This document shows positions 26,409 through 35,600 of a stretch of DNA of 64,000 nucleotides, piece after piece. Position numbers and translations under genes: made by a program. Below the pieces are notes generated by a model. The model saw only the letters and a program-made list of their open reading frames with translations. It was not told where the DNA came from and searched no databases. How positions within the stretch are numbered: the first letter of the stretch is position 1; each line of letters starts with the position of its first letter. This stretch comes from Oceanirhabdus seepicola (GTDB taxonomy: Bacteria > Bacillota > Clostridia > Clostridiales > Clostridiaceae), in contig NZ_JAGSOJ010000002.1 of the NCBI RefSeq assembly GCF_023684385.1, positions 992,001 through 1,056,000 on the forward strand. The letters are read 5' to 3'.

Positions 26409-27278
26409 ATGTCAAAGCATAAGAGAAGAAGAAGAGAGAGAGAGCTAGCAAGTAATATGAACAATAACTTAAACAATAATATGATGGGTGGAAATGGTTT
26501 TGGTAATAATTTAATGAACAATAATCCATTCACTGCTAGGAATCCTTTAGGAAATATGAACCAAATGAACAGTAATCCTTTAGGTGGATTTTTAGGCGGA
26601 AATAATCCTCTCAATAATGGTGGTATGATGGGACAAAATCCTATGGGCCAAATGGGACAAATGGGTCAAATGGGTCAGATGGGTCAAGGGCCATTAAGAC
26701 CAAATATGATGGGTGGACCACTAGGGAATATAGGTGGTTTATTAGGTGCAGCAGGAGGAATGATGGCACCGCTTATACAGCTTTTTTCTACATTAGGAAA
26801 TAGCCAAATCATGCAATTATTGGGAAATGTTGATATGAATCTAGTATCCAAGTTATTATTCAATAAGCCTAATAACAATGGAAATAATGCTAACATTGCA
26901 AACAATGCCAACAATGTAAATAGCGTTTTGAATGGTGAAGGCGCACAAGATACCTTGACAGATTTATTGAGTAATTTAGATGAGAATAAAGTAAATGATT
27001 TATTGAAAAATGTTGATCAGACACAAATTACAAACATAATTAATCAACTTAAAAACGAAGGGGTAATGGAAAACAATCCTGAGGGAGTTTTTAGTAATCC
27101 AGAATCATATGATATGGGATATACATCATTTGAAGATGATGAAATGAACATAGGGGAAGAGAATTATAGTTCTCTCAAGATGATTAAAATTATAAATGCA
27201 ATGTTGAATAGTGGAAATACAGAATTTATTGAAAAGGTAGTAGTATTATATAATGACTACTATGGAATAACAGAATAA
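26409..27278 (+). CDS. Asn/Gly/Met-rich protein, probable spore coat protein
   Basis: The 289-residue protein has a basic head (KHKRRRRERE), a long Asn/Gly/Met/Pro-rich segment with MGQ repeats (MGQMGQMGQMGQ near residue 80), a hydrophobic patch GGLLGAAGGMMAPLIQLF, a second Asn-rich region, then acidic helical stretches with repeat-like LLSNLDENKVNDLL and LLKNVDQTQITNII. No enzyme motif is seen. It resembles low-complexity coat proteins, but the family is not recognised. AGAGAGGTGA lies upstream. It is the last gene of the cluster. Confidence 0.6.
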   Translation: MSKHKRRRRERELASNMNNNLNNNMMGGNGFGNNLMNNNPFTARNPLGNMNQMNSNPLGGFLGGNNPLNNGGMMGQNPMGQMGQMGQMGQMGQGPLRPNMMGGPLGNIGGLLGAAGGMMAPLIQLFSTLGNSQIMQLLGNVDMNLVSKLLFNKPNNNGNNANIANNANNVNSVLNGEGAQDTLTDLLSNLDENKVNDLLKNVDQTQITNIINQLKNEGVMENNPEGVFSNPESYDMGYTSFEDDEMNIGEENYSSLKMIKIINAMLNSGNTEFIEKVVVLYNDYYGITE

Positions 27279-27313
27279 CACAGACAGTTAAAAAACTTAA
27301 TCTTGGTGTCATT

Positions 27314-27370
27314 AAACCTCTCTGTGCTACGCATGTAATAAAGACATACATGAGTAGCACAGGGAGGTTT
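27314..27370 (+). terminator. Long palindrome at the end of the coat-like cluster
   Basis: AAACCTCTCTGTGCTAC and GTAGCACAGGGAGGTTT pair with one mismatch, then CATGT/ACATG extends the stem after a bulge. It probably terminates the cluster. The left arm and the sequence before it (TCTTGGTGTCATTAAACC) match the dispersed repeat found at 31691, 31844, 43596 and 47895, so this looks like a self-inverted derivative of that repeat. Confidence 0.6.
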
Positions 27371-27399
27371 GTTCATTATTGTACACGTATCGTGTTTAT

Positions 27400-28248
27400 T
27401 TATTTTGGATTTTTTATGAGTGAGATTGAAGAGTCGTCAATACGGAATATGTATTCAGAAAACACATTGCTTTTTGAACCCATAACACTATGCCATTCTG
27501 TAGGTGAATACTCAAACGTAATATCATCTATCTGAACTGTGAAATATCCACCGAGATAATTGCTGTTTTCATGAGCTAGATCATTAATAAAGCTGGAAGG
27601 TATTGTGGATTGATTGAAAACACCTACACCATTTTTAGAACTTAAGTTTGAGCCTGTTATCATGTTAATTAATTCATAATATGAATCCTTTCTCAGTATT
27701 GAGGAAAGCGAAGAAAAGGAATTTTTTATTAATGCATTATCAAATGAGGGAGAGAATACATAATAATCTTCTTCGTCTGTTGTTATGCAGAGTTTTTTTG
27801 TATCATTAAATTCAATTATTCCAAAAGATTCACATTGTTCTTCTAATATGTTCTTGAACTCACCTTTTGAATAACTATATACATATAAAATATTTTCAGT
27901 TTTCTCTGATAGATCATAAATTATGACTTCAGAAGTATTATCTGCAGTTATATCCTCAAAGAATAAATAGAATGGAGATTGAATCTTTTTATTGAGCAAT
28001 GTACTCATAGAGATAATATTATCTTCAGTTGAAATTACAATATCTGCGCCGGAAGTATCTTGAGATATAAGGATCACATCTTTCATGTGATCGCCATTTA
28101 AATCTATGGTATAGTATTTATTTTCATTATTAAATACAGATATTGCATCACTATGAGAAGAATTAAAGTTGGTTTTAATTATAAAAATTATAGATAAGGT
28201 TAAAAACAGAGTAAAAATATATAATAATACAATTATGCTTTTTTTCAT
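27400..28248 (-). CDS. Membrane-anchored extracellular protein, function unknown
   Basis: The 282-residue protein has one N-terminal membrane helix (about residues 4-25) followed by an extracellular domain. Segments such as YYTIDLNGDHMKDVILISQD and FFEDITADNTSEVIIYDLS resemble the Asp/Gly calcium-loop strands of VCBS/FG-GAP-type repeats, so a small beta-propeller-like fold is possible. AGGGGGTG precedes the ATG. It diverges from the solute-binding lipoprotein gene. No close family recognised. Confidence 0.55.
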   Translation of the reverse strand: MKKSIIVLLYIFTLFLTLSIIFIIKTNFNSSHSDAISVFNNENKYYTIDLNGDHMKDVILISQDTSGADIVISTEDNIISMSTLLNKKIQSPFYLFFEDITADNTSEVIIYDLSEKTENILYVYSYSKGEFKNILEEQCESFGIIEFNDTKKLCITTDEEDYYVFSPSFDNALIKNSFSSLSSILRKDSYYELINMITGSNLSSKNGVGVFNQSTIPSSFINDLAHENSNYLGGYFTVQIDDITFEYSPTEWHSVMGSKSNVFSEYIFRIDDSSISLIKNPK

Positions 28249-28433
28249 ATTACACCCCCTTTTTGTATAGTATATTCACTAAAGTTTGGATTTTGCATAA
28301 ATTAAATAATTAATCACAAAATAATAAATATAATTAAGTCGTATGAAAATAAATAACAAGTCAAAGATACACACCATAAACCAATGACCAGTTATTAATT
28401 TGAATATGCTAAATAATAAACAGAAGGTGGAGT

Positions 28434-29627
28434 ATGGTGAAAAGAGTAAAATATGGATTAGTTATAGCTTTGATTAGCTTGCTTTTATTTGGGTGTAGTA
28501 AAGATAAATATGAAGAAGAGAAAATTGATCTTACAATAGCAATTCAAACTAGTGATATTTATGGCAATGATGTAAGGGAAAAGCTTATAAAAATGTTTAA
28601 TAAGAAATATGAGTTCTATGATATTACTATAAAAGAAAATATTAATAGAGATAAGTTAGTGAAAGAAATAAATACGGGTGATATAGATATTATCTTTTGT
28701 TCAGCTAGTGATATAAGGGAGCTTCAAAAAGAAGGATTACTTACAAATCTAAATAATATATATTATAAAGAAAATTTATCTGACAAAACATATAGTGCAA
28801 TAAACTCATATGGAAGAATTGAAAATCTCTTTTATGGACTTCCAATGTATGCATCAACATTTGAGATTTTTTATAATGAAGATCTTATTAAACAGTACAA
28901 TATAGATACTACTAATGACAACATATTCTCCTTACTGAAGAAATGTAAAGAAAATGATATCCAAATTCCTATATTTAATGGAAATGACAATGTAAATAAT
29001 TTTCTTTTAAGTTTACTTATGAGCAATTATGTATATTTAAATGATTTTGATCTCCATAAGCAGGAAATGATAAATGGGTACGACAAATTCAAGGAATTTT
29101 ATGATGGAGGCTTATTAAGCAGTGATATGTTTACAGTAGGAAATAGAAAACACATGAATGACCTTATTGATGGTAAAATACCACTCCTGATTAGTAATTC
29201 AAGCGACATAAAGGGGTTCACCAATAAGAGTATAAGTGTATGGGATAATTATAAAATAGAAGATTATTGGATATCGCCACCTGCCTTTGTAGATTCTCTT
29301 ATATGTTTCCCGACCATAAGTAAAAATGAGAAGGTTCAAAAGGAATTTATGCGGTACTTCACAAGCAATGAGTTTCATGAAACCATGGAAGCAGAAGGGA
29401 AAATCTCACCTGATAAAAGTATAAACAAAGATTTGGGAGGACTTAACTTCTATATAACAAAGCATTTGGAAACATCATCACAGAATAGTTTTATATATAA
29501 TAAATTTCTAAAAAGTGCTATGGAGAAAGATTTAGTTGATCTTTTAGAGAAAACTTTGAGTGGTAAAATTGAAAAAGAAGAGATGACTAAGGAACTTGAT
29601 GAGATATTAAATAAAAAAGTGTATTAA
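28434..29627 (+). CDS. Extracellular solute-binding lipoprotein (ABC family 1 type)
   Basis: The 397-residue protein has a lipoprotein signal ending LLLFGC (Cys21). Its body resembles family 1 (sugar-type) binding proteins: LTIAIQTSDIYGNDVREKLI, GDIDIIFCSASDIREL, FYGLPMYASTFEIFYNEDLI and a C-terminal QKEFMRYFTSNEF segment. No permease or ATPase gene is adjacent, so it is an orphan and the ligand cannot be predicted. The ATG at 28434 follows GAAGGTGGAG closely; the next codon, GTG, is an alternative. It ends in a partial copy of the dispersed repeat. Confidence 0.7.
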   Translation: MVKRVKYGLVIALISLLLFGCSKDKYEEEKIDLTIAIQTSDIYGNDVREKLIKMFNKKYEFYDITIKENINRDKLVKEINTGDIDIIFCSASDIRELQKEGLLTNLNNIYYKENLSDKTYSAINSYGRIENLFYGLPMYASTFEIFYNEDLIKQYNIDTTNDNIFSLLKKCKENDIQIPIFNGNDNVNNFLLSLLMSNYVYLNDFDLHKQEMINGYDKFKEFYDGGLLSSDMFTVGNRKHMNDLIDGKIPLLISNSSDIKGFTNKSISVWDNYKIEDYWISPPAFVDSLICFPTISKNEKVQKEFMRYFTSNEFHETMEAEGKISPDKSINKDLGGLNFYITKHLETSSQNSFIYNKFLKSAMEKDLVDLLEKTLSGKIEKEEMTKELDEILNKKVY

Positions 29628-29633
29628 AATTTA

Positions 29634-29692
29634 TACAGTTGAAAAAGCCCAATCTCGGAGTCACAAGGTTCTCTGTGCTGCTAAATCAATAT
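29634..29692 (+). repeat. Truncated copy of the dispersed structured repeat
   Basis: The stretch from GTTGAAAAAGCCC through AATCTCGGAGTCACAAGG to CTCTGTGCTGCT matches the first half of the full copies at 31691 and 47895, then breaks off. The right half and the closing arm are missing. Confidence 0.75.
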
Positions 29693-29706
29693 TATCATTA
29701 ATTAAA

Positions 29707-29745
29707 AAAGCAGCTGTAAGTTTTATTCTTACAGCTGCTTTCTAT
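29707..29745. terminator. Bidirectional terminator between convergent genes
   Basis: AAAGCAGCTGTAAG and CTTACAGCTGCTTT form a perfect 14-bp stem around TTTTATT. It separates the solute-binding protein gene (+) from the perR-like gene (-). Confidence 0.8.
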
Positions 29746-29750
29746 TACTT

Positions 29751-30167
29751 TTAAATTTCTTCTTTGCATGTACTGCATACGCCGTAGAAATATACCTGAT
29801 TTGAATAAACGTCGAAATCAGTGTAATTCTGAACATCTTTATTTATCCCTTCAAAAGTAATTCCTTCAATATCTTCAACAATATGGCAGTGTAAACAACA
29901 TATATGAGGATGAGAAACAACATTAGCATCATATCTAAAATTACCCTCTCCAACATTTAGTTCCTGAACCAAATCAACTTCAACAAGAGTTTTTAGCGCT
30001 TTATATACAGTAGCTAAACTCATAGTTGGGTAATCAGCCTGTAGAGATTTATAAATAGTCTCAGCAGATGGATGAGCCTTAGTTGACTGAAGATATTTGT
30101 ATACAGCAATTCTTTGAGGAGTTAGTTTAAGTTTCTTTTCCTTAAAAACCTTTGTAATATTATCCAA
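29751..30167 (-). CDS. perR: Fur-family peroxide-type regulator (PerR-like)
   Basis: The 138-residue protein has a winged helix (KLTPQRIAVYKYLQ, TVYKALKTLVE) and a dimerisation domain with metal residues (HPHICCLHCHIVED, DFDVYSNQVYF) and a structural four-cysteine zinc site (CLHC and CSTC). It is closer to PerR than to Fur in its DFDVYS region and C-terminus. PerR senses H2O2 through iron-catalysed oxidation. The likely start is TTG 30167, five bases after AGTGGTGA, giving MDNITKVF; GTG codons at 30179 and 30176 are possible. It is divergent from the phoH-like gene. Confidence 0.8.
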   Translation of the reverse strand: MDNITKVFKEKKLKLTPQRIAVYKYLQSTKAHPSAETIYKSLQADYPTMSLATVYKALKTLVEVDLVQELNVGEGNFRYDANVVSHPHICCLHCHIVEDIEGITFEGINKDVQNYTDFDVYSNQVYFYGVCSTCKEEI

Positions 30168-30196
30168 TCGAATCACCACTTTAATTTATTAATTTA

Positions 30197-30214
30197 TTTT
30201 ATTATATAATAAAA
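30197..30214. promoter_or_regulatory. Candidate PerR-type operator
   Basis: TTTTATTATATAATAAAA is a perfect 18-bp palindrome 30 bases upstream of the perR-like start. It resembles the AT-rich Per-box form. A second inverted repeat (AAAAATTATTA at 30211-30221 with TAATAATTTTT at 30233-30243) adjoins it. Autoregulation is likely but inferred. Confidence 0.45.
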
Positions 30215-30317
30215 ATTATTAACTGTCAAAAGTAATAATTTTTATTTCTAAAAATATTAAATTTTAATCTTTTTCTGTCTTTCAATCATATAATATATTA
30301 TGGAAGGAGGAAAAAAA

Positions 30318-31694
30318 TTGAAAAAGACTTATATATTGGATACGAATGTTCTTCTATATTCACCACGAGCTATCAATAGTTTTGGTGAAAACAACGTAAT
30401 TATACCAGAAACTGTACTTGAAGAGTTAGATAATTTGAAAAAAAATAATAATGACCTTGGGTATAATGCTCGTCAAGTAGCACGGATTCTGGATAAACTC
30501 AGAGCACTTGGAGATCTAAATAAAGGTGTCATGATTGAAAGTGGTGGAACGTTGAGGGTGGAGATGAACCATACCAACATAGACATGCCAAAATCATGGG
30601 ATACTGCAAAGGCTGATAATAGGATAATACAACTATGTTTAGGTCTAAAAAAAGATGGAGAAAATGTTTGTTTAATAACTAAAGATATATTTGAGAGAAT
30701 AAAGGCTGACACCATGGGAATAGAAGCAGAAGACTTCTATGAAGAGAGTCTTCCAGAAAATGAACTGCTGTATACTGGAAGAATAGAGGTTCTTGTAACT
30801 GGAAGTAAGATAGATGACTTTTATAGAAATGGTAAGCTTGAGAAGAATGATATTATCTATTTTGATAAACAGAAAGATGGATATTACACACCAGAGTTAT
30901 ATCCCAATCAATTTCTAGTTATAAGATCATTAGAAGACACTAAGAAAACTGCTCTTGGCAGATATGATGGAAAAGTTATAGTTCCGTTACTCAGTGATAG
31001 AAAACATTTCTATGGGATAAAACCGAAAAATGTAGGACAGAAATTTATGACAGAAGCATTGTTTCTTTCTCACCGGACTGCCCCTCTTGTTATTATAAAA
31101 GGACCTGCAGGAACGGGAAAAACACTATTTTCTCTTGCGGTTGGATTAAATAAGCTGAACAGGCGAGATGAGAAGCATTTTAGAAGAATACTTATTTGTA
31201 GACCCACTGTTACTCTTGATGAGGAGATAGGATTTCTTCCAGGAAGTGAACAGGAGAAGTTGTTGCCGTACATGAGACCAATTTTTGATAATCTTGAGAT
31301 ACTTCTTCATCAAAATGAAGAGGAGAGATATGATGATGAGGAAAAATTATCTATGAGTATCAACGAGTTTTTTGAAAAAAGAATAATAACATCTGAAGCG
31401 GTTGCATATTTAAGAGGAAGATCAATCGTTAAGAATTGGGTTATAATTGATGAAGCTCAGAACCTATCTCCTAGACAGATAAAAGCCATAGTAACTAGAA
31501 TAGGAGAGGGAAGTAAGCTTATATTGATAGGAGACCCAGAACAAATAGATCAACCATTCCTAGATGGACGATCAAATGGACTCTGCTATGCTGCAGAGAA
31601 GATGAAAGGAAGTAAGTATTGCTGTCAGGTTACTTTATTCCATAAAGAATGTGAGCGGTCTAAGCTAGCCAACGAAGCAGCAAAACTTCTGTGA
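30318..31694 (+). CDS. PIN-PhoH family ATPase/ribonuclease
   Basis: The 458-residue protein joins an N-terminal PIN nuclease domain (YILDTNVLLYS with conserved acidic residues) to a C-terminal PhoH ATPase domain (KGPAGTGKTLFSLAVG, VIIDEAQNLSPRQ, LIGDPEQID). Known PIN-PhoH proteins act as RNA helicase/RNases. The true start is probably TTG 30318, seven bases after AAGGAGG; the ATG at 30300 overlaps that ribosome binding site. The stop codon lies inside the left arm of a dispersed repeat copy. Confidence 0.88.
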   Translation: MKKTYILDTNVLLYSPRAINSFGENNVIIPETVLEELDNLKKNNNDLGYNARQVARILDKLRALGDLNKGVMIESGGTLRVEMNHTNIDMPKSWDTAKADNRIIQLCLGLKKDGENVCLITKDIFERIKADTMGIEAEDFYEESLPENELLYTGRIEVLVTGSKIDDFYRNGKLEKNDIIYFDKQKDGYYTPELYPNQFLVIRSLEDTKKTALGRYDGKVIVPLLSDRKHFYGIKPKNVGQKFMTEALFLSHRTAPLVIIKGPAGTGKTLFSLAVGLNKLNRRDEKHFRRILICRPTVTLDEEIGFLPGSEQEKLLPYMRPIFDNLEILLHQNEEERYDDEEKLSMSINEFFEKRIITSEAVAYLRGRSIVKNWVIIDEAQNLSPRQIKAIVTRIGEGSKLILIGDPEQIDQPFLDGRSNGLCYAAEKMKGSKYCCQVTLFHKECERSKLANEAAKLL

Positions 31695-31813
31695 ACACTC
31701 AAATTGCCCGATCTCGGCGTCACTAAGGTTCTCTGTGCTGCTCATGTACAAAATACGTACACTGCGCTGCTCGTTCACCTTGTTCCTTGATCTCGAACAT
31801 TTTGAGCATTCAC
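31691..31813 (+). repeat. Dispersed structured repeat, full copy 1
   Basis: The outer arms GTGAACACTCAAATTG and CATTTTGAGCATTCAC pair. The core holds CGATCTCGGCGTCACTAAGG, GTGCTGCTCATGTAC, an apical TGTAC/GTACA hairpin, CTGCGCTGCTCGTTCACC and CCTTGATCTCGAA. It is clearly richer in GC than the flanks. It starts on the stop codon of the phoH-like gene. A 31-nt tail with GCTGAACGTCCAGCGG follows (31814-31844). Confidence 0.8.
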
Positions 31814-31843
31814 ACAATAGGAATATGCTGAACGTCCAGCGGG

Positions 31844-31969
31844 GTGAGGTGCTGAGAAATGCTCAATTTCGGCGTCACCTCTCCTCTCTGCGTTGCTCAT
31901 GTACCAAATTCGTACACTCCGCTGCTCGTTCGTCGGGTTTCTTGAACTTGAACATTTTCAGCACTTCAC
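31844..31969 (+). repeat. Dispersed structured repeat, full copy 2
   Basis: Directly follows copy 1. The outer arms GTGAGGTGCTGAGAAATG and CATTTTCAGCACTTCAC pair with each other although they differ from the arms of copy 1. The core again has TTTCGGCGTCACC, GTTGCTCATGTACC, CGTACACTCCGCTGCTCGTT and TTGAACTTGAA. A tail with GCTGAGCGTCCAGCGG (31970-31999) repeats that of copy 1. Confidence 0.8.
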
Positions 31970-32078
31970 ACAATGAGATTATGCTGAGCGTCCAGCGGGA
32001 GATAATAAAAAATTCACTGGTTTTATTTTTGGTAAAACATCGTATTTATTGTTTTGGGAAAATTTTATAGGTAGATTT

Positions 32079-32106
32079 AAGCCTCTGATTTTTTGGAGGC
32101 TTCTTT
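32079..32106 (+). terminator. Terminator-like hairpin
   Basis: AAGCCTC and GAGGCTT (with extra pairing T-A) are followed by CTTT. A very similar hairpin occurs at 41801-41829. It closes the stretch after the phoH-like gene and the two repeats. From 32107 to 32376 the sequence is very AT-rich and nothing else was recognised. Confidence 0.5.
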
Positions 32107-32376
32107 AGGGTGGTAATGATTAGTACTGAATTATATAAGAATTTATTATAAATAGTAATTCTTGTGCAATTATATGTTCGTAAAAGTGCGATATTATTCA
32201 AAAATTCGGGCTTTTTAAAAATGTAGATAAAGAAAAAAACAATGCATTAGAAACTATCTGTTATTTATTTTCTGATTATTTTTTCAAAATCAACAATTTC
32301 TTTCAAATATCCTTTTTGCTATTATTAATTAATTTTAATTCACATAATAAATGTTTAAATTTGTAAAAAAAATAAT

Positions 32377-32404
32377 TTGAAAAAAAACAGAGTAATGTTA
32401 TAAT
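32377..32404 (+). promoter_or_regulatory. Promoter of the large secreted protease
   Basis: TTGAAA and TATAAT are separated by 16 bases. Transcription would start near 32411, leaving an unusually long leader of about 240 nt before the protease start, with two G-tracts in it. Confidence 0.55.
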
Positions 32405-32554
32405 TGACTAAGTGGAAATAAATGGAAATAAAAAGAAGAAAATTAAATATGCTATTAATAGGTGTTAAAAAATCTACAAGGTAATCTTAAAAATTAAATC
32501 AATTATAACGCAAATGGAAATCTATCCTTTAAATAAATTTGCTTCTATTTTAGA

Positions 32555-32619
32555 GGGGGGGGAGAGTTATATAAGAGGGTTTCAAAAGATGGAAGCAATT
32601 TAAGAAAAAAGGGGGGGGG
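32555..32619 (+). repeat. Two homopolymeric G tracts in the leader of the protease gene
   Basis: Runs of eight G (32555-32562) and nine G (32611-32619) occur in an otherwise AT-rich leader. The second is preceded by six A and followed by five T. Tracts of this length are prone to slippage and could alter expression in a reversible way. Confidence 0.7.
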
Positions 32620-32651
32620 TTTTTATTATAAAAACAAGGGGGCAGAGTTGA

Positions 32652-35600
32652 ATGCAGAAAAGGTTTAGAAATTACTTAGCAGTTTTACTAACTATACTTG
32701 TTTCACTTTTTGCTTTTAGTCCAGCAATTGCATTTGCTGCAAATACAGATGTAAATGGGACTTCGTCAAGGAATAGTCAATTAAAACAAATCTCTAAAAA
32801 TAAAATTAAATCAGAAGTCAATAAGGCTTTTGAAGATGATGAGTTTGTTGAAGTTTTAATTGAGATGAATAAACAAGTTAACACTAAAATAGCTTCTGAA
32901 AAAGCTACTAAGAAGTTATCATCAAAAGCTACACCTTATCAAACAAAAATTGCTAAAAGATTCGCTGTAGTTGATGCGTTAAAATCAACAGCAAAAATGA
33001 CTCAAAAAGATCTTTTAGATTATTTAGAAAAGCAACAAAATATAGGAAAAGTTAAAGAATTCAAGAGTTTCTATATTGTTAATATGGTATATGTAAAAAC
33101 AACTAAAGAAGTTGTTGAAGAATTATCATATAGAACTGAAATTAAATCTATAAACTTAAATAATAAGATTGAAATGGATTGGCCAACAATATCAAAGACT
33201 AACAACATTAAGACCAACAACATAAATAGTGACGACTCTATTGAGTGGGGTCTAAAAAACATTGAAGTACCAGCAGTTTGGGATACTTATGGAATTTATG
33301 GTGATGGTGTTGTAGTTGGTGTTATTGACACAGGTTTTGAGTGGGAACATGAAGCTTTACAATCAAAGTGGAGAGGTTTTAACCCTGATGACCCTGCTAA
33401 TCCTACTACAGAAGGAAACTGGTTTGATGCTGTAAATGGACAAGAAATGCCATATGATATAGCAGAAATACCACATGGAAGTCACGTTACTGGAACAATA
33501 TTAGGACAAGACCCAGATGGAGAAAATAAAATTGGGGTTGCTCCAAATGCACAATTTATTACAGCTAAAGCCTTTACTAAAGATGGTGGAGAAGATGCAT
33601 GGCTAATAGCTGCAGGTGAATGGATGTTAGCACCTAATGGTGATCCATCACTAGCTCCTGATATTATTAACAACTCATGGGGTGGAGACCCTGGATTAAA
33701 TGAATGGTACAGACCTATGGTTGAAGCTTGGAGGCATGCAGGGATACTACCAGTATTTTCAGCAGGAAATGAACCAAATGGTGTTCCAGCTCCTCCAGCA
33801 TCAGTTGAAGCACCATCAAACTACCCAGAGTGTTTTGCAGTAGGTGCGACTAATGTAAATAATGAAAGAGGAAGTTTCTCACGTCGTGGACCTGGTCCTT
33901 ATGATGGAGATCTTAAACCTGATGTTGCTGCACCAGGAGTAAATGTTCGTTCTTCAGTTCCAGGTGGATACGAAGATGGATGGAATGGAACATCAATGGC
34001 GTCACCACACGTATCTGGACTAGCTGCATTACTGCTTTCTGCAAATGCATCATTAACACCAGATGAATTAGAAGAAATCATGGCGGAAACAGCAACACCA
34101 ATAACAGACGATGATTATGCAGAAGCACCTAACTATGGTTATGGACATGGAATAATTAATGCTTTTAATGCAGTATCATCTATAGCTTCTGGTCTTGGAG
34201 TTATTAAAGGTAATGTGTTAAGAGATGGTAGCGATGTTCAAGAGCCTACTATTTTAAATCATGTACAACTTAAGGATCAATATACAGGATTTAACGCTGA
34301 AGTAGAGATAGAAGTTGAAGATGATATAGCAATAACAAATGTTGAATTACTACTAAAAGTAGATGGAAATCCATATTGGATGATCATTCCTTTAAATATA
34401 ACTTCTGGTGATCATAAAAAAGGAGTTTATGGAGGGAAAATCCCTGGAGGTTTAGTACAAGAACCTGGATTCCAATACAAAATAAAAGTAAGTGATTATG
34501 GAAATAACTCAGTAGAAACAGATGTATATGATGTAAATGTAAAATTTGGAGAAAAACCAGATGAATATTCAACTGATTTCTCTGAAGAACCAAGTGATTG
34601 GTTAATAATGAATGGAGAGTGGCAGTGGGGCGAGCCTACAACTGGACCAGAAATTGAAGATGGAAATAAATTAGTTGCTACAAATTTACATGCTGATTAT
34701 TCAAATAATAAGGATAGTATGTTTGTTACTCCTCCTCTAGACTTAAGAGATAAAGAATATGCAGCATTAACTTTAAAACACTGGTTTAAAATAGCTGACA
34801 CTTATGACAAAGCTAGAGTTGCTATAACAAATGATCTTGGGGAAAATTGGGAAACAGTTTATGAATTCACTGAAGGTGCAACAGAATGGAAAGATTTATA
34901 TGTGAACTTAGCAGACTATGCAAAATCACCTGAACCAGTATTTGTAGCCTTTGTCTTCCAATCTAGTTTATATGGTGCAGCAGAAGGATGGTATTTAGAT
35001 GATGTGAACTTACTTGGTGAAGATAATATAGCACCTCAAACACCTACAAACTTACAAGCAGAAGCTACAACAGTAGGTATAAATTTAAGTTGGGATAAAT
35101 CTGATGATGTTGATATAGAAAAATATGAAATATATCGTTCAACAACAGCTTCAGGAATGTCTCTTGAACTAATGGGAGAGTCACAAACTACATCATATGT
35201 TGACTCAACTATAGAAGATGGAGAAGCATATAAGTATTCAGTTAAAGCTTTTGACTATGCTGGAAATGTAAGTGAAGCATCAGATGAAGTTATAATTGCT
35301 GCTCCAAGCATAGTAATATTATACTCATATGATTTCGAAGAAAATACAGAAGGATGGACTTCAGGTGGAGAGGAGAATTCTTGGGAGTGGGGTGTACCTA
35401 CAGCAGGACCTGAAAGTGCTTTTTCTGGTGAAAAAGTTTGGGCAACTAACTTATCTGGCGATTATGAAAATTTTAGTGAGTGCTGGTTAGAGAGTCCTGA
35501 AATTGATTTAACAGAAGTTGAATCAGCAGACTTAGCATTCAAACAATGGATGATTACTGAAGCAGGATATGATACAGCATATGTTGAAATATCTACTGAC

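Noticed and set aside
31735..32070. 111-residue plus-strand frame
   Set aside because: It consists of the two dispersed repeat copies read as protein; it has no ribosome binding site and its similarity between halves comes from the repeat.
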